Of a DNA stretch of 64,000 bases, positions 43,749 through 52,578 are shown piece after piece. The stretch is from Flavobacterium difficile (GTDB lineage Bacteria; Bacteroidota; Bacteroidia; Flavobacteriales; Flavobacteriaceae): contig NZ_JAAJBT010000001.1 of assembly GCF_011392115.1 (NCBI RefSeq), positions 62,001-126,000 on the forward strand, read 5' to 3'. How positions within the stretch are numbered: the stretch's first letter is position 1; every line of letters starts with the position of its first letter. The notes beneath the pieces are model-generated. The model was not told the origin of the DNA. It made no database searches and worked only from the letters and a program-made list of their open reading frames with translations. The translations under genes and the position numbers were made by a program.

Positions 43749-44759
43749 ATGAAAATAATTGTACCTATGGCAGGTCGTGGTTCACGTCTTCGTCCACATA
43801 CTTTAACCATTCCAAAACCATTAATTCCAATCGCAGGAAAACCAATCGTACACCGTTTGGTAGAAGATATTGCCAAAGTAATCAATCAACCAATTGATGA
43901 AGTGGCTTTTATCATTCACGAAAGTTTTGGTGCAACTGTTGAAAAAGATTTATTAGCCATTGCAACAAAAATTGGAGCAAAAGGAACTATTTATTACCAA
44001 AATGAAGCTTTAGGAACTGGTCATGCAATCATGTGTGCTAAAGATTCTTTATCCGGTCCTGCAGTAATTGCTTATGCAGATACATTAATTCGTGCCGATT
44101 TCGAATTGGACGCGACTGCCGATTCAGTAATTTGGGTGAAACAAGTTGATCAACCAGAAGCTTTTGGAGTAGTCAACTTAAATGCTAACGGAGAAATTGT
44201 TGAATTAGTTGAAAAACCAAAAGAGTTTGTCTCAGATTTAGCCGTAATCGGAATTTATTATTTCAAAGATATTGCAGTACTAAAAAGTGAATTGCAAGCG
44301 GTTTTAGATAACAACATTATTCATGGTGGTGAATACCAAATTAATGATGGAATCAAACAAATGATGGCAAAAGGCATGAGGTTTGTACCAGGAAAAGTAG
44401 ACGAATGGATGGATTGCGGAAATAAAGATGTTACGGTTGATACCAACAACAGAATGTTAGGCTTTTTGCATAATGATGGAGAACATTTAGTGGATTATGA
44501 TGTAAAAATAGAAAATGCAACCATCATTCCGCCTTGTTATATTGGTGAAGATGTAGTTTTGGTTAACGCAACTGTCGGACCAAATGTTTCATTAGGGAAA
44601 GGGTGCCACGTTGTAAATAGTACTATTAAAAACAGTTTAATTCAAACACACGTGCACATTAAAAACGCAAATTTAGATCATGCGATGATTGGAAATCACG
44701 TAAACTATAATGGCGAATTCACCAGTGTAAGTTTAGGCGACTATTCAACAATGGAATAA
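43749..44759 (+). CDS. sugar-phosphate nucleotidyltransferase
   Basis: This 336-residue protein has an N-terminal nucleotidyltransferase domain (PMAGRGSRLRPHT signature, IPKPLIPIAGKPI, YADTLI metal site) and a C-terminal left-handed beta-helix (about 250-336). It makes an NDP-sugar, most like glucose-1-phosphate thymidylyl/uridylyltransferases. Together with the flippase upstream, this points to surface-polysaccharide synthesis. The exact sugar is unknown. Its ATG lies only 5 nt after a GC-rich repeat arm, with no room for a normal ribosome-binding site. Confidence 0.9.
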   Translation: MKIIVPMAGRGSRLRPHTLTIPKPLIPIAGKPIVHRLVEDIAKVINQPIDEVAFIIHESFGATVEKDLLAIATKIGAKGTIYYQNEALGTGHAIMCAKDSLSGPAVIAYADTLIRADFELDATADSVIWVKQVDQPEAFGVVNLNANGEIVELVEKPKEFVSDLAVIGIYYFKDIAVLKSELQAVLDNNIIHGGEYQINDGIKQMMAKGMRFVPGKVDEWMDCGNKDVTVDTNNRMLGFLHNDGEHLVDYDVKIENATIIPPCYIGEDVVLVNATVGPNVSLGKGCHVVNSTIKNSLIQTHVHIKNANLDHAMIGNHVNYNGEFTSVSLGDYSTME

Positions 44760-44866
44760 TTTTTGATACTCATAAATCGCATGAGGTTTTCATAATTTTT
44801 AGATAAATAATAAATTTTGCGGTACTTTGCTTAAGGCTTTGTGTATCTCTGCGTAACAACAAAAAC

Positions 44867-46180
44867 ATGAAAAAAATAGTAGCTTTTCTTTTCCTTTTTC
44901 AACTTTCTTTCGGACAAGTTAATCCAGAAGAAGTAGAACCTGTAGACAATGAATTTGAATCTGATTTTTATGAAGCCTTGAAACAAAAAGCTATTGAAAA
45001 TTATGACAAAGCTATTATTTCATTAGATAAATGTTTGCAAAAGCAACCCAATAATCCTGAAATTCATTATCAGTTAGGAGTCAATTATCTCAATCAAAAA
45101 AATTATGTGGAAGCAGAAAATGCCTTTCAAAAAGCTGTCGATTTAGAACCTAAACAACGTTGGTATTGGAACGGTTTGTACGATGTGTATTACCAAAGTA
45201 AAAATTATACTAAATCGATTCCAATTGTTGAAAAATTAGTCACTTTTGATGCCAATATGAAAGAAGATTTAGTTTCTTTATATATGACTACTCAGCAATT
45301 CGATAAAGCAAAAACTGTAATTGATGATATCGAAAGTAAAGGTACGCTTACAAAAGCTATGGAATCCTACCAAATGCAAATTCAAAGCATGCAAAAAGGC
45401 GGAAAACCAAAAGTTACTGAATTAGAAGCTGCCATAAAAAACTATCCAAACGTAGAACAAAATTATATCGATTTAATTCTTTATTATTCTACTACAAATC
45501 AGGAAGCAAAAGCATTTGAAACCGCTTTATTATTGGAAAAAGTAATTCCAAATTCCGATTTAGCCCATGTAAGTTTAGTGAAATTTCACATCAATGCCAA
45601 CGACAGTTCTAAAGCTACAGAATCATACAAACGAGTGGTTAAAAGCACTAAAATTGATTTTAAAATTAAACAAAGAGTTTTAAATGAATATCTAATTTTT
45701 GCTACCAAAAACCCACAATTACTTACTGAAATCGACAATACGTTAACGTATTTTGATGCGAGTTCAGGAATGGATGTCAATAAAGAATTAGGCAAGTTTT
45801 TTTACAATAAAAACAATTTCGAATTGGCACAAAAGTATGTGGAAAAATCCAATTCAAATGATATTGAAGCCATCGATTTGCTACTAAATATATACGATTT
45901 CAATAAGCAGTATGAAAAAATGGCCAAAAAATCTGAAGCATTTATCGACTTATTTCCAACCAAAGCCAATTTGTATTATTATGCTGGGAAAGGCTATAAC
46001 AATCTAAAAAATTATAAAAAAGCAAAAGACTTTCTGGAAATGGGTATCGAATATGTAATTGACGACCCAAATTTAGAATCTGGTTTTTGTAAACAATTTA
46101 TAATTTGTGCCGACGGATTAGCTGATGCCAAAATGAAACAAACCTATCAAAAACGATTAGATATAATTTCTAAAAAATAA
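44867..46180 (+). CDS. exported TPR protein
   Basis: This 437-residue protein has a signal peptide (ending LSFGQ) and many TPR units, the clearest being PEIHYQLGVNYLNQKNYVEAENAFQKAV split across residues 62-90. A cluster of acidic residues follows the signal peptide. In flavobacteria it sits between a nucleotidyltransferase and a DUF4292 lipoprotein, as here. It is probably a periplasmic scaffold for envelope assembly. Confidence 0.82.
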   Translation: MKKIVAFLFLFQLSFGQVNPEEVEPVDNEFESDFYEALKQKAIENYDKAIISLDKCLQKQPNNPEIHYQLGVNYLNQKNYVEAENAFQKAVDLEPKQRWYWNGLYDVYYQSKNYTKSIPIVEKLVTFDANMKEDLVSLYMTTQQFDKAKTVIDDIESKGTLTKAMESYQMQIQSMQKGGKPKVTELEAAIKNYPNVEQNYIDLILYYSTTNQEAKAFETALLLEKVIPNSDLAHVSLVKFHINANDSSKATESYKRVVKSTKIDFKIKQRVLNEYLIFATKNPQLLTEIDNTLTYFDASSGMDVNKELGKFFYNKNNFELAQKYVEKSNSNDIEAIDLLLNIYDFNKQYEKMAKKSEAFIDLFPTKANLYYYAGKGYNNLKNYKKAKDFLEMGIEYVIDDPNLESGFCKQFIICADGLADAKMKQTYQKRLDIISKK

Positions 46181-46194
46181 CACTAAGTTTGTCG

Positions 46195-46212
46195 TTCTGA
46201 ACTGTTTCAGAA
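46195..46212. repeat. TTCTGAA palindrome, interspersed-repeat-like
   Basis: TTCTGAA and TTCAGAA flank a 4-nt loop inside GTCGTTCTGA...CAGAATCTC. It resembles the TTCTGAAC...AAGAATCTC elements scattered through many Bacteroidetes genomes. Confidence 0.5.
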
Positions 46213-46239
46213 TCTCAAAAAACATAACAACCATTTTTA

Positions 46240-47019
46240 ATGAAAAAAATCATCACATATACATTAATTGTCTTTACTTTGGCTTCTTGTAAAACCAAAA
46301 AAACGGTTACAGAACAAGCTGTATCTCAGGAAGTTGTTGTAGATAAAAAAGCTAAAGAAATCATTCAAAAGCATTATGAAAATGGACTTAGTTTTCAAAC
46401 GGCTTCTATTCGATCTTCTGCAGAATATCAAGATAAAAAACAATCTATTTCTATTAACGCCGATATCAGAATTAAAAAAGATGAAATCATTTGGATCAAT
46501 TTAAAATTCTTTGGAATTCCTATGGCAAAAGCTTTCATCACGCCAACTCGTGTAAGTTATTATGAAAAAGTTAATAATTCTTATTTTGATGGGGATTATT
46601 CAATTTTAACCAAAATGTTGGGAACCGATTTAGATTTTCAAAAAGTACAAAACTTACTTTTGGGAAGACCAATTGACAACTTAACCAAAGAAGAATTTAT
46701 CGCAGAAATTGCCGATAATTTGTTCCAACTAAAATCGAAAAACAAATCAGATATAGAAAAAGCCTTTAGTTTCGAAACGGCTAATTATTTGTTGAAGAAA
46801 CAATATATCAATCAACCTTCTAAAAACAGAAATGTATTGATAAATTATCCTTCTTTTACCAATCAAGACAATATGTTCTTGCCAACTGGCGTTTTTATTT
46901 TAGCCAATCAGAAAGATCAAGTGAAAATTGAAGTAGAATATAAGAAAATTACGTTTAATGAAGAATTATCGTATCCTTATTCTATTCCAGATGGTTATTC
47001 TCAAATAAAAATAGATTAA
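46240..47019 (+). CDS. DUF4292 lipoprotein
   Basis: The 259-residue lipoprotein (lipobox TLASCKTKK) has a beta-rich domain with RIKKDEIIWINLKFFGI and PMAKAFITPTRVSYYEK, typical of DUF4292, which has a LolA/LolB-like half-barrel character. A role in lipid or lipoprotein handling at the outer membrane is inferred from the fold. It is 21 bp before the EnvC-like gene, a conserved pairing. Confidence 0.85.
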   Translation: MKKIITYTLIVFTLASCKTKKTVTEQAVSQEVVVDKKAKEIIQKHYENGLSFQTASIRSSAEYQDKKQSISINADIRIKKDEIIWINLKFFGIPMAKAFITPTRVSYYEKVNNSYFDGDYSILTKMLGTDLDFQKVQNLLLGRPIDNLTKEEFIAEIADNLFQLKSKNKSDIEKAFSFETANYLLKKQYINQPSKNRNVLINYPSFTNQDNMFLPTGVFILANQKDQVKIEVEYKKITFNEELSYPYSIPDGYSQIKID

Positions 47020-47040
47020 TTTTGCAAAAAAAATTCTAGC

Positions 47041-48306
47041 ATGAACAAATTTCTTTTAACCCTATTCGTTGTATTTTTTACCTTATCTGTTTCTGCGCAA
47101 ATAGACGAGAAAGAAAAATTGGAACAAAGAAAAGAACAACTTTTAAGAGAACAAGCTGAGTTAAAAGCCAAACTTCAAAACGAAAAGAAAAAAGAAAAAT
47201 CTGTTTTAAAAGAGATTGCCGGTCAAGAAGCGCAAATTAAAATTTCTGAAAAAATTATTTCTACTATCGCCAAGCAAGCCAGAATTTTAGATGATAATAT
47301 TTATTTAACGCAATTGGAAATCAATAAGTTAAATAGAGATTTAAAAATCATGAAGGAAGATTATGCTAAAATGATAGTAAAATCATATAAAAGTCGTTCC
47401 GAGCAAAGTCGTGTGATGTTTGTGTTGTCGTCTTCAAGTTTTTTACAAGCCTATAAACGAGTGCAATACATGAAGCAATACGCAGGTTACAGAAAACGTC
47501 AAGCGGAAGAAATTAAAATCAAACAAGCCCGATTAGGCACTGCAGTTGCTAGTTTACAAACGAATAAAAAAGAAAAAGAAGTAGTAATTGTTGAGAAAAC
47601 AAAAATTAAAGAAGAACACGAAAAATTAAAACAAGAAAAAGAAAAAACAGCGAAACTGATTCAAAAAGATAAGAAAAAAATTACCGCAGAAATAGCAGCC
47701 AAACAAAAAGAATCTAAAGCTATCGATAAGAAAATCAAAAAAATGATTAACGATGCGATTGCAGCAGAAAATAAAAAAAGAAAAGCAGAACAGCTAGCAG
47801 CTGCTAAAAAATCGGGTTCAACAACACCAATTAAAACTACGCCAGTTTCCTCTACTAAAATCGAATTGACTCCAGAAGGTAAATTGTCTTCTGATAGTTT
47901 TAAAGCTAATAAAGGACAATTGCCTTGGCCAACAGAAACGGGTTACATCTCAACAGGATATGGTGATGTTCCGCATCCAGAATTCAAAAATATCGTAATA
48001 CATAATAGCGGTATCGATATTACAACCGATTCTGGAGCTTCAGCAAGAGCTGTTTTTGCTGGAGAGGTTTCAGGTGTACAAATATCTCAAACCACTAATA
48101 CTTATACTGTTCTGGTTCGTCACGGAGATTTCTTTACAGCCTACAGCAATTTAAGTAGTGTTTCGGTAGCCGTAGGAAACAAAGTTACAGCGAAACAAAC
48201 TTTAGGTAAAATCAAAACCAATGCAAAAGGAAATTCGGTTTTAAAATTTGTAATCAATCAAAACACGACGGTTCTTAATCCAAAAAGTTGGTTAAAACCA
48301 AGATAG
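47041..48306 (+). CDS. EnvC-like M23 protein, catalytically degenerate
   Basis: The 421-residue exported protein has a signal peptide, a long coiled coil (about 20-260, very rich in Lys/Glu) and a C-terminal LytM/M23 domain (about 295-421). The first zinc motif is recognisable (HNSGID), but the late HLH pair is replaced by VLK in NSVLKFVIN, and the YAHL histidine is Asn in AYSNLS. It therefore should not hydrolyse peptidoglycan itself but act like EnvC, activating amidases at division. It ends a series of envelope genes. Confidence 0.88.
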   Translation: MNKFLLTLFVVFFTLSVSAQIDEKEKLEQRKEQLLREQAELKAKLQNEKKKEKSVLKEIAGQEAQIKISEKIISTIAKQARILDDNIYLTQLEINKLNRDLKIMKEDYAKMIVKSYKSRSEQSRVMFVLSSSSFLQAYKRVQYMKQYAGYRKRQAEEIKIKQARLGTAVASLQTNKKEKEVVIVEKTKIKEEHEKLKQEKEKTAKLIQKDKKKITAEIAAKQKESKAIDKKIKKMINDAIAAENKKRKAEQLAAAKKSGSTTPIKTTPVSSTKIELTPEGKLSSDSFKANKGQLPWPTETGYISTGYGDVPHPEFKNIVIHNSGIDITTDSGASARAVFAGEVSGVQISQTTNTYTVLVRHGDFFTAYSNLSSVSVAVGNKVTAKQTLGKIKTNAKGNSVLKFVINQNTTVLNPKSWLKPR

Positions 48307-48358
48307 TCCCGACGCTTCGGGATTAGAAGCAGAAAATTAGTTTTTCAAAAGACAATTG

Positions 48359-48418
48359 GTCCCGCTATCCGCTATATTCCCGAAGAAAAATCGGGAGATG
48401 CCGCTCCTATCGGGGCTA
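48359..48418. repeat. composite palindromic interspersed repeat
   Basis: The element reads GGTCCCGCTATCCGCTATAT, then a TCCCGA/TCGGGA hairpin, then GATGCCGCTCCTATCGGGGC. From memory, elements with CCCGCTATCCGC and GCCGCTCCTATCGG ends are repeated in many Flavobacterium genomes. Confidence 0.65.
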
Positions 48419-48683
48419 GAATTCAACTGTAGTTTTTATAAGACATTTGTACAAAAATCCGTTTCATCAGCGTTTTTTATGTGCTCTCTTGTTAAGCGAA
48501 GCGTCTCCATCTATGTTTAAAACCTATGTGCCTATGTTTTTAAAATACCCAAAATAGGTTTTATTAAGTATATTCTATATGTTCTGATTTTAAGCGATAC
48601 GTGTCAACACATTCTAAAAATCTATGTGTCTATATGTTTAAAAAAAAATCCCAACTTCCAACTTCCAACTTCTAACTTTGTAT

Positions 48684-48691
48684 TATCTTTG
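48684..48691 (+). promoter_or_regulatory. putative -7 element for dusB, leaderless
   Basis: TATCTTTG ends 4 nt before the ATG at 48696. Transcription from it would start at about the A of the start codon. Confidence 0.55.
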
Positions 48692-48695
48692 CACC

Positions 48696-49697
48696 ATGCC
48701 AAAAATAGGAAACATTATCTTACCTGATTATCCCTTACTTCTTGCTCCAATGGAAGATGTAAGTGATCCACCATTTCGCCGTTTGTGTAAAATGCACGGT
48801 GCCGATTTGATGTATTCGGAATTTATTTCTTCTGAAGGTTTAATTCGTGATGCCATGAAAAGCCGAATGAAACTGGATATTTTCGATTACGAACGTCCAG
48901 TAGGTATTCAAATTTTTGGTGGTGATGAAGAAGCGATGGAACTATCTGCTAAAATTGTAGACACCGTTCAGCCTGATTTGGTAGATATTAATTTTGGTTG
49001 TCCAGTAAAAAAAGTAGTTTGTAAAGGCGCTGGCGCTGGCGTTTTAAAAGATGTCGATTTAATGATTCGTCTTACGAAAGCTGTTATCAAAGGCACTAGT
49101 CTTCCCGTTACAGTAAAAACGCGTTTGGGTTGGGATGAGAATTCTATTAATATCGACGAAGTGGCCGAACGTTTACAAGATATTGGTGTGCAAGCTTTAA
49201 CGGTTCATGCTAGAACGCGTGCACAAATGTATAAAGGGCATTCGGATTGGACGCATATAGAACGTATTAAAAATAATCCAAGAATCACCATGCCAATTTT
49301 CGGAAATGGTGATATCGATTCTCCAGAAAAAGCTTTAGAATACAAAAACAAATTTGGTTTAGATGGTATGATGATCGGTCGTGCCGCCATTGGTTATCCT
49401 TGGATTTTCAATGAAATCAAACATTTTTTCAAAACAGGAGAAAAATTAGCGCCACCAACGGTTGCAGATCGAGTAGAAGCAGCTCAAAACCATTTAATTT
49501 GGTCTATGGAATGGAAAGGCGAACGCGTTGGAATCGTAGAAATGCGCCGACACTACACCAATTACTTCAAAGGCATCCATGATTTTAAACAATACAAACA
49601 ACGCTTAGTAACCACTGATGGTCACAACGAATTATTTGAAGTTTTTAATCAAATAAAAGAAGTGTATGCGGATTATGATGTTACATCTATTAGTTAG
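48696..49697 (+). CDS. dusB: tRNA-dihydrouridine synthase
   Basis: Dus enzymes reduce uridine to dihydrouridine in tRNA with FMN. The 333-residue protein has the FMN-binding start PLLLAPMEDVSDPPFR, the catalytic cysteine in INFGCPVKKV, GAGAGVLKD, VKTRLGWD and the phosphate-binding GNGDI with GMMIGRAAIG. The frame is open to 48678 but the ATG at 48696 gives the natural N-terminus and lies right behind a -7 element. A terminator follows. Confidence 0.95.
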   Translation: MPKIGNIILPDYPLLLAPMEDVSDPPFRRLCKMHGADLMYSEFISSEGLIRDAMKSRMKLDIFDYERPVGIQIFGGDEEAMELSAKIVDTVQPDLVDINFGCPVKKVVCKGAGAGVLKDVDLMIRLTKAVIKGTSLPVTVKTRLGWDENSINIDEVAERLQDIGVQALTVHARTRAQMYKGHSDWTHIERIKNNPRITMPIFGNGDIDSPEKALEYKNKFGLDGMMIGRAAIGYPWIFNEIKHFFKTGEKLAPPTVADRVEAAQNHLIWSMEWKGERVGIVEMRRHYTNYFKGIHDFKQYKQRLVTTDGHNELFEVFNQIKEVYADYDVTSIS

Positions 49698-49733
49698 CGA
49701 TCTAAATTTTTTTAAAAATCAATTTTATATTAT

Positions 49734-49761
49734 AAGACTCAATTCGTTGGGTCTTTTTTTT
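49734..49761 (+). terminator. terminator after dusB
   Basis: AAGACTCAA pairs with TTGGGTCTT (one wobble) around a TTCG tetraloop, followed by a T-run. Confidence 0.85.
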
Positions 49762-49821
49762 GAACAAATTATAATTAAAAGTTAAATACACAAAACTAAT
49801 AGTAAAGCTATCAAATTTGTG

Positions 49822-49829
49822 TATATTTG
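49822..49829 (+). promoter_or_regulatory. putative -7 element for the carbonic anhydrase
   Basis: TATATTTG matches TAnnTTTG, 40 nt before the ATG at 49870. It overlaps the start of a longer alternative frame, favouring the later ATG. Confidence 0.45.
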
Positions 49830-49869
49830 TATTAATAAAAATAGTATAAATATTAAAATTAATTGTGAA

Positions 49870-50640
49870 ATGAAAAATTTAGTATTCTTATCCGCAACCT
49901 TATTTTTTACCTTACTGTCTTTTTCCCAAAAAAAAGAAAAAAAAACCACTAAAATGATAACCGATTCTGTAGCATGGAAAAAAGACCATTACGTAGTAGA
50001 TCGTGATTCTGCTTACGCTGATCCAAGAATTGGTTTGAAGAAATTAATGGGTGGAAATAAACGATTTGTTGAAGGAAAAACGATTAAACCACGACAAGAC
50101 ATGAATGTCGTTAAAAAATTAGAAGATGGTCAAGAACCTTTTGCAACTATTGTTGGTTGTAGTGATTCGCGAGTACCAAACGAAATGATTTTTGATCAAG
50201 GTCTTGGTGATTTATTCATCATACGAACTGCAGGTCAAGTTTCTGCTGCAGCATCTTATGGTAGTATGGAATTTGCAACTTTAAAGTTAAAGACAAAGTT
50301 AATCGTAGTATTGGGACACACAGAATGTGGTGCAGTAGCAGCTGCTGTTGAACGTCCTGAAAATGTACCTGGACATATTGTGACACTTATTAATGAAATT
50401 AAACCTGCAGTTGCTAAATGTTCGCATTTACCTGGAAATCAAGTTAATAATGCAGTAAGACAAAATGTTATCGATCAAGTGAATAATTTAAGAGATTTAG
50501 AACCAATTTTGCATAAAAAGTATGTTGATGGTGAAATATTAATTGTTGGAGCAGTATATGACATTCACACAGGTAAAGTAGAATTTTTAGAAGAAACCTT
50601 AATCAATTTACCACAACCAAAAAAAGATGATGAAAAATAG
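49870..50640 (+). CDS. exported beta-class carbonic anhydrase
   Basis: This 256-residue enzyme interconverts CO2 and bicarbonate. The beta-class zinc site is intact: GCSDSRVPNE with Cys and the Asp-Arg pair, and LGHTECGAVAAA with His and Cys. It has an N-terminal signal peptide (ending LLSFSQ), so it should work in the periplasm, whereas most beta-class enzymes are cytoplasmic. The DUF2490 gene overlaps its end by 14 bp, implying a joint role. A longer frame begins at 49819, but the signal peptide starts at 49870. Confidence 0.93.
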   Translation: MKNLVFLSATLFFTLLSFSQKKEKKTTKMITDSVAWKKDHYVVDRDSAYADPRIGLKKLMGGNKRFVEGKTIKPRQDMNVVKKLEDGQEPFATIVGCSDSRVPNEMIFDQGLGDLFIIRTAGQVSAAASYGSMEFATLKLKTKLIVVLGHTECGAVAAAVERPENVPGHIVTLINEIKPAVAKCSHLPGNQVNNAVRQNVIDQVNNLRDLEPILHKKYVDGEILIVGAVYDIHTGKVEFLEETLINLPQPKKDDEK

Positions 50641-51391
50641 TATAGTATTTTCTATATTCTTGTTTTTTTGTAATAGTACATTTTTGTTTGCACAAAACAC
50701 CCGTTGGAATGATGCCAATCAAATTGGTTGGTACAATTATTTCGGAACGTTTAAATTAAACGATCAATTTAGTATTCACTCAGAATATCAATGGCGTCGA
50801 ACGGAATACATTACAGAACAGCAACAAGGATTATTGCGAATAGGTTTAAATTATCAATTGAATGCTAAAGTTCAATTTAGACTTGGATATGCATGGATTG
50901 AAACAGCTCCATATGGTGAAATACCTATAAATAGTATGGGAAGAGATTTTACCGAACATCGCATTTTTCAAGCTGTTACTCTTTCTGATAAAATTTCGAT
51001 AGTAGAATTATCGCATCGTTTTATGTTAGAACAACGCTTCGTAGGAAGATATTCTACACCAAACGTAGTATCAGAAGACGATTTCCCGATGCTAAACCGT
51101 TTTCGCTATATGTTCAGGATGCAAATGCCTTTAAAAGGAAATACCATAGGAAATCACACTCCATATGCCGCTGTGTATGATGAGATTTTTATAGGTTTTG
51201 GTCCAAATGTTAATGAAAATGTTTTCGATCAAAATCGAATTGGTCTTTTGCTTGGTTATAAATTTAATTCTAATCTTCGTTTAGAAGCAGGATATTTAAA
51301 CCAAACCTTGCAACTCGGTCGAGAAGTAAATCAACAAAACGTTTTCCAAAACAATAATGGATTTATTCTGAATACAATTTTAAATTTTTAA
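50627..51391 (+). CDS. DUF2490 outer-membrane beta-barrel protein
   Basis: This 254-residue protein has a signal peptide (ending FLFAQN) and alternating beta-strands ending in an aromatic C-terminal strand (NNGFILNTILNF), the pattern of an outer-membrane barrel. TRWNDANQIGWYNYFGTFKL and the YQWRRTEY segment match DUF2490. It overlaps the carbonic anhydrase gene by 14 bp. The family has no known function; a channel for inorganic carbon is only a guess from pairing. Confidence 0.88.
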   Translation: MMKNSIVFSIFLFFCNSTFLFAQNTRWNDANQIGWYNYFGTFKLNDQFSIHSEYQWRRTEYITEQQQGLLRIGLNYQLNAKVQFRLGYAWIETAPYGEIPINSMGRDFTEHRIFQAVTLSDKISIVELSHRFMLEQRFVGRYSTPNVVSEDDFPMLNRFRYMFRMQMPLKGNTIGNHTPYAAVYDEIFIGFGPNVNENVFDQNRIGLLLGYKFNSNLRLEAGYLNQTLQLGREVNQQNVFQNNNGFILNTILNF

Positions 51392-51412
51392 GCTTTGTTT
51401 TGATACTTCAAG

Positions 51413-51445
51413 AAGCCATCTCATAATTTTGAGATGGTTTTTTTA
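51413..51445 (+). terminator. terminator after DUF2490 gene
   Basis: CCATCTCA pairs with TGAGATGG around a 6-nt loop, followed by a run of T. Confidence 0.85.
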
Positions 51446-51570
51446 TTTTTTGAATTCTATGACAAAAAATTAAGCAACAATTCAAATGTTTTTTTAATTT
51501 GTTTTTAATAGCATTCATTTTTGCGAATCTCTGTGTAAAACCCTAACTTTCCACTTTTATATTCAGCAAC

Positions 51571-52524
51571 ATGTCAGATGTATCTAAAGTTAAAATCCTT
51601 CATATCGATTCCAATCATCCTTTACTTTGGGAACAATTGGAACATGCTGGTTTTACTAACGAAGCCGATTTTTCTTCAACCAAAGAAGAAGTCGAAAATA
51701 AAATCGAAAACTACCACGGAATTGTCATCCGAAGCCGTTTCAAAATTGATAAAGCGTTCCTCGATAAAGCTAAAAATTTACAATTTATTGCCAGAGTTGG
51801 TGCTGGTTTAGAAAGTATCGATTGTGAGTATGCAGAAAGCAAAAACATTAATCTAATTGCCGCTCCAGAAGGAAATTGTAATGCTGTTGGAGAACATGCT
51901 TTAGGTATGATTTTGTCGCTTTTTAACAAATTAAACAACGCAGATAAAGAAGTCAAATCCGGACAATGGAACCGAGAAAGTAACCGCGGTACCGAATTAG
52001 ATGGAAAAACCGTCGGAATTATTGGTTACGGAAATATGGGAAAATCGTTCGCAAAAAAATTACGAGGTTTTGATGTGGAAGTTTTATGCTACGATATTTT
52101 ACCAAACTTGGGCGATGAAAATGCGAAACAAGTTACTTTACAAGAACTTCAGCAGAAAACAGATGTGTTGAGTTTGCACATTCCTTGGACTCCAGAAACC
52201 GATAAAATGGTAGATGAAGATTTTATTAATCAATTCGAAAAGTCGTTTTGGCTAATTAATACTGCTAGAGGAAAAAGTGTAGTAACTGCCGATTTAGTAA
52301 CTGCATTGAAATCTGGAAAAATTTTAGGAGCTGGTTTAGATGTTCTAGAATACGAAAAATTATCGTTTGAAACCTTATTTGAAGGTGATAAGCCAGCAGC
52401 TTTCGATTTTTTATTACATGCGACTAACGTTTTGTTGACGCCACATATTGCGGGATGGACCTTCGAAAGCAAGGAAAAACTTGCCCAAGTAATTGTAAAC
52501 AAAATAATCAGTTTATATGTGTAA
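51571..52524 (+). CDS. D-isomer-specific 2-hydroxyacid dehydrogenase
   Basis: This 317-residue NAD-dependent dehydrogenase has the Rossmann motif GIIGYGNMGKSFA (about 149-161) and the catalytic set: Arg in NTARGKSVV, Glu in LDVLEYE and His in TPHIAGWT. It lacks the C-terminal ACT domain of long PGDH forms. It resembles short SerA-like phosphoglycerate dehydrogenases, but without serC nearby the substrate remains open. Confidence 0.9.
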   Translation: MSDVSKVKILHIDSNHPLLWEQLEHAGFTNEADFSSTKEEVENKIENYHGIVIRSRFKIDKAFLDKAKNLQFIARVGAGLESIDCEYAESKNINLIAAPEGNCNAVGEHALGMILSLFNKLNNADKEVKSGQWNRESNRGTELDGKTVGIIGYGNMGKSFAKKLRGFDVEVLCYDILPNLGDENAKQVTLQELQQKTDVLSLHIPWTPETDKMVDEDFINQFEKSFWLINTARGKSVVTADLVTALKSGKILGAGLDVLEYEKLSFETLFEGDKPAAFDFLLHATNVLLTPHIAGWTFESKEKLAQVIVNKIISLYV

Positions 52525-52578
52525 CAAAAATAAAAAATAATCAACTAATCATAACTAAAACTAAAAACTATCAAAATT

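Larger units (their letters stand above)
48307..48695. other. 389-bp intergenic region built of short repeats
   Basis: It holds a TCCCGA/TCGGGA hairpin (48308-48322), a composite palindromic element (48359-48418), several CTATGTG words (about 48515-48640), and a TTCCAAC/TTCTAAC run (about 48650-48677) that merges into the dusB promoter. No gene is visible. Confidence 0.65.
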
